In this document: positions 53,228-58,190 of the stretch, in pieces
How positions within the stretch are numbered: position 1 is the first letter of the stretch
Layout: every line of letters starts with the position of its first letter
Source of the DNA: Clostridiaceae bacterium
GTDB lineage: Bacteria > Bacillota > Clostridia > DSM-8532
Reading direction: 5' to 3'
Length of the DNA stretch: 58,190 nt
Assembly: GCA_012839205.1 (NCBI GenBank)
Contig: DUNT01000128.1
Coordinates: 1 to 58,190 of the forward strand
Program-made: the position numbers and the translations under genes
Notes under the pieces: generated by a model
Told to the model about the DNA's origin: nothing
What the model saw: the letters and a program-made list of their open reading frames with translations, nothing else
Database searches by the model: none

Positions 53228-56092
53228 TTGAAAGGACTGATTACAATAGCAAAAGAATCCTGCCTTAAAATCAGGGGGGCATCTGAAAATAATTTAAAGA
53301 GCATTGATATAGACATACCAAAAAACCAATTGGTGGTTCTTACCGGAATCAGTGGTTCCGGTAAATCCTCTCTTGCCTTTGATACTATTTATGCCGATGG
53401 GCAAAGAAGATACATGGAGTCACTGTCTTCATACGCAAGACAATTCATGGGCCAGATGAAAAAGCCCCATGTACTTAGCATTGAAGGCATATCTCCTGCC
53501 ATCTCAATTTCACAGAAAACGTCGATTCATAATCCACGTTCAACAGTAGGGACTGTTACCGAAATATACGACTACCTTCGGCTTTTATATGCCAGGATAG
53601 GTATACCTCACTGTCCGGAATGCGGTAAGGAAATTATGAGTCAATCGGTGGATCAGATGGTTGAAAAGCTTATGAGTCTTCCCGAAGGTACAAAAATTCA
53701 ATTGCTGGCACCAGTTGTTAAAGGAAGAAAAGGCCGTCATAAAAAGGTGTTGGAACAAGCCAGGAAAAGTGGTTATGTCCGTGCTTTTATTGACAGCCAG
53801 CTACGTGAATTATCTGAAGAAATTGTTCTTGAGAAGAACAAAAAACATAATATTGATATTATTGTTGACAGGTTAATTATACGTCCGGGAATAGAAGCCC
53901 GATTAGCCGATTCCATAGAAAATGTTTTTACCATAACAGATGGTGTATTAACAGTTGATGTTATAGGTCAAAAGCAGTTTACATTAAGCCAGAATTTAGC
54001 TTGTGCTGAATGTGGAATAAGCATTGGAGATTTAGAGCCTGTGAACTTTTCTTTTAACAGTCCCTTTGGAGCCTGCCCCGAATGTTTTGGAATCGGGTGC
54101 AAAAAACATTTTGATGAAGAACTCATGATTCCCGATAAAAGTCTGAGTATCAATGAGGGGGCAATACAGGTTATAGGCTGGCGATCATCCAAACAGGAGG
54201 GAAGCTGGTCCAGAGCAATTCTGGAAGCTCTGGCCGAAGAATTCGACTTTTCTCTGGATGTTCCTTTTGAATCTTATCCAAAAGAGATACATGATATTTT
54301 ACTTTACGGTACCGACCGCACAGTGAAAGTATATTATGACGGAAGATGGGGGGATAAGATTCACGATGTGACTTTCAAAGGAATAATAAGCAGTGTGGAG
54401 AAGTATTACAGGGAGACATCTTCAGATATTACAAAAGCTGAATATGAATCCTATATGCGTATTACTCCCTGTCCGTTGTGCAAGGGACAGCGATTAAGGA
54501 AAGAGTCCCTGGCAGTAACCATTGCTGGTAAAAACATATTTGAAATAACAGATATGTCTATAAAGAATTTTGCTTTATTTATAAAAGACTTAAAGCTGAC
54601 AGATTTTCAAAAAGCAATTGGAAAACAGATTTTAAAAGAGATTCAGACAAGGACAAACTTCTTAATAACTGTAGGACTGGATTACATGGCTTTGTCCAGG
54701 GCTACAGGTACCCTGTCGGGTGGAGAATTGCAGCGGATCCGTCTGGCAACACAAATAGGCTCTGGGCTTGTAGGAGTGGACTACATCCTCGATGAACCCA
54801 GTATAGGTCTTCATCAGCGGGATAATGACAAACTTCTGACAGCACTAAAGGATTTGAGGGACTTAGGTAATAGCGTTATAGTTGTTGAGCATGATGAGGA
54901 TACAATGTTTGCCGCCGATTATATTATAGATATCGGGCCCGGTGCCGGAGAACATGGAGGAGAAATAATTGCGTGTGGTACTGCCAAAGACCTTATGAAC
55001 AATCCCTCTTCCATTACGGGAGCGTATTTAAGCGGTAGAGTATCTATTCCCGTACCCGAAACAGTGAGGACTCAGGATAAATTTCTTAAAGTATTTGGGG
55101 CCAGAGAAAACAATTTGAAGAATATAGACGTAACTTTTCCTTTGGGTGTATTTACTTGCGTTACCGGTGTTTCAGGTTCAGGAAAAAGCAGTCTTATGAA
55201 TGAGATTTTATATAAGGCTTTGGCTAAAAAACTCAACAGAGCAAGAACAGTTCCGGGTAAACATGACAGAATTGAGGGTATAGAGCATCTTGACAAAATA
55301 ATTGAGATTGACCAAAGTCCGATAGGAAGAACGCCCCGTTCTAACCCGGCAACATATATCGGTGTTTTTGATTTAATCAGAGACTTGTTTGCGTCAACAC
55401 CGGAGGCCAGGATGCGTGGCTATAAAAAAGGCAGATTCAGCTTTAACGTCACAGGAGGCCGTTGTGAAACCTGTAAAGGCGATGGTACAGTAAAGGTAGA
55501 GATGCACTTCTTGCCTGATGTCTACGTGCCTTGCGAGGTTTGCAACGGAAAACGATATAACCGGGAAACTCTTGAGGTACGTTATAAGGGAAAGAATATT
55601 TATGATGTGCTGAATATGACTGTGGAAGAAGCCCTTAGTTTCTTTGAAAATATACAGGCAATAAAAAGAAAGATTCAAACCCTGTATGATGTAGGATTAT
55701 CCTATATAAAACTGGGGCAGCCTTCTCCAACCTTGTCCGGCGGTGAAGCTCAGCGAATCAAACTGGCCGCTGAACTAAGCAGAAAGAGTACAGGGAAAAC
55801 CATATATATACTGGATGAACCTACCACCGGCTTGCATTTCGCCGATATTCACAAACTTACAAATGTGCTGCAGGAGCTTGTGGATAAAGGTAATACCGTA
55901 ATTGTAATCGAACACAATCTGGATGTAATAAAAACAGCCGATTATATAATCGATTTAGGTCCCGAAGGTGGGGATGAAGGGGGAACAGTAGTTGCCCAGG
56001 GTACCCCAAAAGAAATAATGGATAATCCCAGGTCATATACTGGCCTCTATCTGAAAAAGCATATGAATAGAAATACAAACCATGTCAATTAA
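53228..56092 (+). CDS. uvrA: Excinuclease ABC subunit A
   Basis: DNA damage-recognition ATPase of nucleotide excision repair, 954 residues. Both ABC units are intact: Walker [10 protein letters not shown] with signature [11 protein letters not shown] and Walker [13 protein letters not shown], then Walker [10 protein letters not shown] with [12 protein letters not shown] and [12 protein letters not shown]. Zinc-finger Cys groups are CAECG...CPECF and CETCK...CEVC. The length fits UvrA. The 5' end is odd: the only standard start is a TTG at 53228 with no ribosome site, while AAAGGA (53231-53236) lies nine bases before an ATA that matches the usual first codon position. Confidence 0.96.
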   Translation: MKGLITIAKESCLKIRGASENNLKSIDIDIPKNQLVVLTGISGSGKSSLAFDTIYADGQRRYMESLSSYARQFMGQMKKPHVLSIEGISPAISISQKTSIHNPRSTVGTVTEIYDYLRLLYARIGIPHCPECGKEIMSQSVDQMVEKLMSLPEGTKIQLLAPVVKGRKGRHKKVLEQARKSGYVRAFIDSQLRELSEEIVLEKNKKHNIDIIVDRLIIRPGIEARLADSIENVFTITDGVLTVDVIGQKQFTLSQNLACAECGISIGDLEPVNFSFNSPFGACPECFGIGCKKHFDEELMIPDKSLSINEGAIQVIGWRSSKQEGSWSRAILEALAEEFDFSLDVPFESYPKEIHDILLYGTDRTVKVYYDGRWGDKIHDVTFKGIISSVEKYYRETSSDITKAEYESYMRITPCPLCKGQRLRKESLAVTIAGKNIFEITDMSIKNFALFIKDLKLTDFQKAIGKQILKEIQTRTNFLITVGLDYMALSRATGTLSGGELQRIRLATQIGSGLVGVDYILDEPSIGLHQRDNDKLLTALKDLRDLGNSVIVVEHDEDTMFAADYIIDIGPGAGEHGGEIIACGTAKDLMNNPSSITGAYLSGRVSIPVPETVRTQDKFLKVFGARENNLKNIDVTFPLGVFTCVTGVSGSGKSSLMNEILYKALAKKLNRARTVPGKHDRIEGIEHLDKIIEIDQSPIGRTPRSNPATYIGVFDLIRDLFASTPEARMRGYKKGRFSFNVTGGRCETCKGDGTVKVEMHFLPDVYVPCEVCNGKRYNRETLEVRYKGKNIYDVLNMTVEEALSFFENIQAIKRKIQTLYDVGLSYIKLGQPSPTLSGGEAQRIKLAAELSRKSTGKTIYILDEPTTGLHFADIHKLTNVLQELVDKGNTVIVIEHNLDVIKTADYIIDLGPEGGDEGGTVVAQGTPKEIMDNPRSYTGLYLKKHMNRNTNHVN

Positions 56093-56138
56093 GATTCAAT
56101 GATATAATACTGATGGGTTTTTATTCTTTGTACACATT

Positions 56139-56173
56139 TTGCGTATATGTATCGATACATATACGCAATTTTT
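56139..56173 (+). terminator. Perfect 30-bp palindrome, probable terminator of uvrA
   Basis: Bases 56139-56168 form a perfect 15 + 15 palindrome with TATCGATA at its centre. TTTTT follows. It lies 46 bases after the uvrA stop. Confidence 0.75.
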
Positions 56174-56210
56174 AAAATAATATGCAATCCTTAAAAATGT
56201 ATAAAACGTA

Positions 56211-56280
56211 TTGACAAAGATATAAGAATAAGTTAATGTATATTTATACAAAAACATTGACGAATATGTATAAGTATTCA
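56211..56280 (+). promoter_or_regulatory. Promoter with two ARG-box-like ArgR sites
   Basis: The -35 box TTGACA (56211-56216) lies 17 bases from the -10 box TAATGT (56234-56239). TGTATATTTATACA (56237-56250) fits the ARG-box core TGNATWWWWATNCA fully and overlaps the -10 box. TGTATAAGTATTCA (56267-56280) fits it with one exception. The centres are 30 bp apart. Repression by an ArgR/AhrC protein with arginine is the natural reading; no argR gene is in the window. Confidence 0.6.
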
Positions 56281-56301
56281 ATGGCTGAGGAGGATATAAA
56301 A

Positions 56302-57168
56302 ATGAAAAAGATTATTGCAATGACACTTGTTATGATGATGATTGTCGCCGTATTTGCAGGTTGTGGCCAAAAAGCCCCTGATGCTGCAGGAGTATCAAGC
56401 AAAGCCGTAAAGGTTATTGATATTCAGCTCACGCAGGAAGAATACGCCTTTGGAGTAGACAAAAACCAACCTGAGCTGCTTGAAGAGGTAAATAAATTCA
56501 TTGCTCAGATCAAAGCAGACGGTACATTTGATGCTATACTTAATAAATATTTTGGTGACGGCACTCCCGAACCTGTTGAGTCAGCTGAACTTAACAGCAG
56601 TAAAGATCAACTTGTTGTTGCTACTAATGCCGGGTTTGAACCATTTGAATATACCGCAGGTGATAAATACTTGGGTATTGATATGGAAATCGCTAAACTT
56701 CTTGCTGATTATCTTGGAAAAGAACTGGTTATCAGCAACATGGATTTTGATGCAGTTTGCCTTTCGGTAGGTCAGGGTAAAGCTGATATAGCAATGGCCG
56801 GCCTTACCATAAAAGAAGACAGAAAAGAATACGTCACGTTTTCGGACAAATACTATGATGCTGCGCAAAAACTCATAGTTATGGCAAACGATACGACTTT
56901 TGATAATGCCAAAACAGCAGAAGAAGTAGAAGCTATTCTGTCAAAGTTCGGAAGCGATACTAAGATTGGTGTTCAGAATGGTACTACAGGCCAGTTCTAT
57001 GTTGAAGGTGATGAGGATTGGGGCTTTTCCGGTTTTCAAACAGAGTGTATAGGTTATAAATCAGGTTCATTAGCTGTTCAGGATATGATAAACGGAAATA
57101 TTAATTACGTTATTATTGATGAAGCACCTGCCCAATTTATTTCAGAAGCAATAAATGAGCTCAATTAA
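56302..57168 (+). CDS. Amino-acid-binding lipoprotein with circularly permuted SBP_3 domain
   Basis: Solute-binding lipoprotein of 288 residues. After the signal (lipidated C21 in VFAGC), residues 36-86 (VKVIDIQLTQEEYAFGVDKN to DAILNKYFGDG) match the segment that normally ends SBP_3 proteins. The usual N-terminal start (LVVATNAGFEPFEY) follows at about 104. The protein stops at AINELN, just where that C-terminal segment would normally follow. The domain thus seems complete but permuted. GAGGAGG precedes the ATG. ARG-box-like sites upstream suggest arginine or another basic amino acid as ligand. Confidence 0.88.
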   Translation: MKKIIAMTLVMMMIVAVFAGCGQKAPDAAGVSSKAVKVIDIQLTQEEYAFGVDKNQPELLEEVNKFIAQIKADGTFDAILNKYFGDGTPEPVESAELNSSKDQLVVATNAGFEPFEYTAGDKYLGIDMEIAKLLADYLGKELVISNMDFDAVCLSVGQGKADIAMAGLTIKEDRKEYVTFSDKYYDAAQKLIVMANDTTFDNAKTAEEVEAILSKFGSDTKIGVQNGTTGQFYVEGDEDWGFSGFQTECIGYKSGSLAVQDMINGNINYVIIDEAPAQFISEAINELN

Positions 57169-57201
57169 CAAATAAAATCTCTGTTTATAATGTAAATATT
57201 G

Positions 57202-57242
57202 GAGGCTAACTCAGAATGGCAATCCTGGATTGAGCTAGCCTC
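57202..57242 (+). terminator. Hairpin between binding-protein and permease genes
   Basis: GAGGCTA-A-CTCA pairs with TGAG-C-TAGCCTC (one mismatch), followed by TTCTAATAT. It probably causes partial termination, allowing more binding protein than permease. Confidence 0.55.
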
Positions 57243-57344
57243 TTCTAATATGTTCCGGACAGATATAAAAAACCGTTTTATATATTGTTATTATTATTGT
57301 ATAATCATTGTATAAACGCAGTAGAGTTTAAAAAGGAAAGTGCT

Positions 57345-58055
57345 ATGGGGAATTTTGATAAGAAAATCGAGATATTCTGGAAAATGTTTTATGAGTACAA
57401 TGGCTATACTAAAGTACTCACCGGATTACAAAATACTTTATATATAGCCACTGTAGGATTGGCTATCGGAATAATAATCGGTACAGTAATTGCTATTATT
57501 GAGGTAATTCCAAAGTATAAACGATTACCCAGAATACTTAATAATTTCTGTAAGTTTTATGTGGGGTTGTTTAGAGGTACACCGGTTGTTGTGCAACTTT
57601 TGGTGTTTTATTATGTGGTTTTTCCGCTGATAGGATCAAATATAACGGCTGTTGATGTCTGTGTTCTGGTGTTTGGTTTAAACAGTGGTGCCTATGTTTC
57701 GGAAATCATGAGAAGCGGTATCATGTCAGTGGATTCGGGGCAGATGGAAGCTGCCCGTGCGGTAGGCTTAAGTTACGGTGTTTCCATGATGAAGGTTGTG
57801 GTTCCTCAGGCTGTCAAGAATATACTGCCCACCCTGGGAAACGAATTCATTGCTCTTATAAAGGAAACATCGGTAGTCAGCTTTGTTGGTGCTGCCGATT
57901 TATTTGTTGCCTTTAATTACATAGGTACCAACAGTTATGAATTCATGGTTCCATACCTAGTTATGGCATTTATTTATATTGTATTGGTAATGGCAATAGC
58001 CTTGCTGATAAGAATAATGGAAAGGAGCCTAAGAAAAAGTGATAGACGTAATTGA
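57345..58055 (+). CDS. Amino-acid ABC transporter permease
   Basis: Inner-membrane permease of 236 residues of the HisMQ/GlnP type. It has a helix near 35-55, the family signature [20 protein letters not shown] and the EAA loop [33 protein letters not shown]. About five helices are visible. AAAAGGAAAG lies five to eight bases before the ATG at 57345. It overlaps the ATPase gene by 17 bases and belongs with the binding protein upstream. Confidence 0.94.
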   Translation: MGNFDKKIEIFWKMFYEYNGYTKVLTGLQNTLYIATVGLAIGIIIGTVIAIIEVIPKYKRLPRILNNFCKFYVGLFRGTPVVVQLLVFYYVVFPLIGSNITAVDVCVLVFGLNSGAYVSEIMRSGIMSVDSGQMEAARAVGLSYGVSMMKVVVPQAVKNILPTLGNEFIALIKETSVVSFVGAADLFVAFNYIGTNSYEFMVPYLVMAFIYIVLVMAIALLIRIMERSLRKSDRRN

Positions 58056-58190
58056 TTTAAAGAAGCATTATGGTAGCTTAGAGGCGCTTAAAGGAATTAC
58101 CAACACCATTCGTGAAGGCGAAAAAGTTGCGATTATAGGCCCTTCCGGAAGCGGTAAAAGCACTTTTTTACGATGTCTGAATTGTTTGGA
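58039..58190 (+). CDS. Amino-acid ABC transporter ATPase, cut by the window end
   Basis: The first 50 codons of a polar amino acid ABC ATPase are present. They read [20 protein letters not shown] and, further on, Walker [10 protein letters not shown] followed by FLRCLNCL, typical of GlnQ/HisP/ArtP proteins. The GTG start has AAAGGAG 11 bases upstream, inside the end of the permease gene. The rest of the gene lies outside the window. Confidence 0.92.
   Translation, partial: MIDVIDLKKHYGSLEALKGITNTIREGEKVAIIGPSGSGKSTFLRCLNCL

Overview
The window looks like a chromosomal segment of a strictly anaerobic, low-to-medium G+C Bacillota of class Clostridia. The grounds are strong AGGAGG-type ribosome binding sites, two T-box leaders, pyruvate formate-lyase, indolepyruvate:ferredoxin oxidoreductase, a rubredoxin/rubrerythrin peroxide-defence locus with a PerR-type Fur protein, SLH-domain surface protein, CarD, and Ku/LigD. 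I cannot name a species. There are no rRNA or tRNA genes, no CRISPR array and no intact transposase.

Layout. (1) 15-9371: a YesN/YesM two-component pair and a translationally coupled sugar-binding lipoprotein, then a second binding lipoprotein, a double-ATPase and two permeases; the set resembles the YtfQRT-YjfF galactofuranose importer. (2) 9526-11035: tyrS under a tyrosine T-box. (3) 11246-16470: a TadG-like protein, then a tightly coupled three-gene cluster: a DUF2207-like membrane protein ending in ten ACHS-type tetrapeptides, a radical SAM/SPASM enzyme with an N-terminal PqqD-like domain, and a membrane protein. This is the best candidate for an undescribed system. (4) 17510-21674: a T-box with a TGG (Trp) specifier controlling iorA-iorB-paaK, which suggests these genes make tryptophan from indoleacetate. 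A DUF368 gene lies before it and a TetR gene after it. (5) 22764-27272: a tandem DUF2935 protein, a possible small RNA, and pflB-pflA. (6) 27438-30638: Ku and a PE-LIG-POL LigD for end joining. (7) 30817-35837: an eight-gene DUF5320/DUF134/NifX-like/MinD-ferredoxin/MBL/Mrp cluster behind a promoter flanked by two identical 12-bp dyads. (8) 36032-41960: a G+C-richer accessory island with an SLH protein and a lipoprotein that meet at what looks like a recombination or frameshift scar, a PAS-like protein, an AraC regulator and decayed mobile-element remnants. (9) 42287-48623: bL25, two flavoproteins, and a two-component system whose kinase gene has an in-frame TGA. (10) 48865-51248: PerR and rubredoxin/ferredoxin/rubrerythrin genes. 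(11) 51497-58190: Crp/Fnr, CarD, UvrA, and an amino-acid ABC importer with two ARG-box-like sites and a circularly permuted binding protein; its ATPase gene runs off the end of the window.

Together the genes describe an anaerobe that takes up sugars and amino acids, ferments through formate, salvages aromatic acids into amino acids, and handles oxygen and peroxide with non-haem iron proteins. Coordinates were read by eye from the sequence; all family names rest on recalled motifs, not on a database search.
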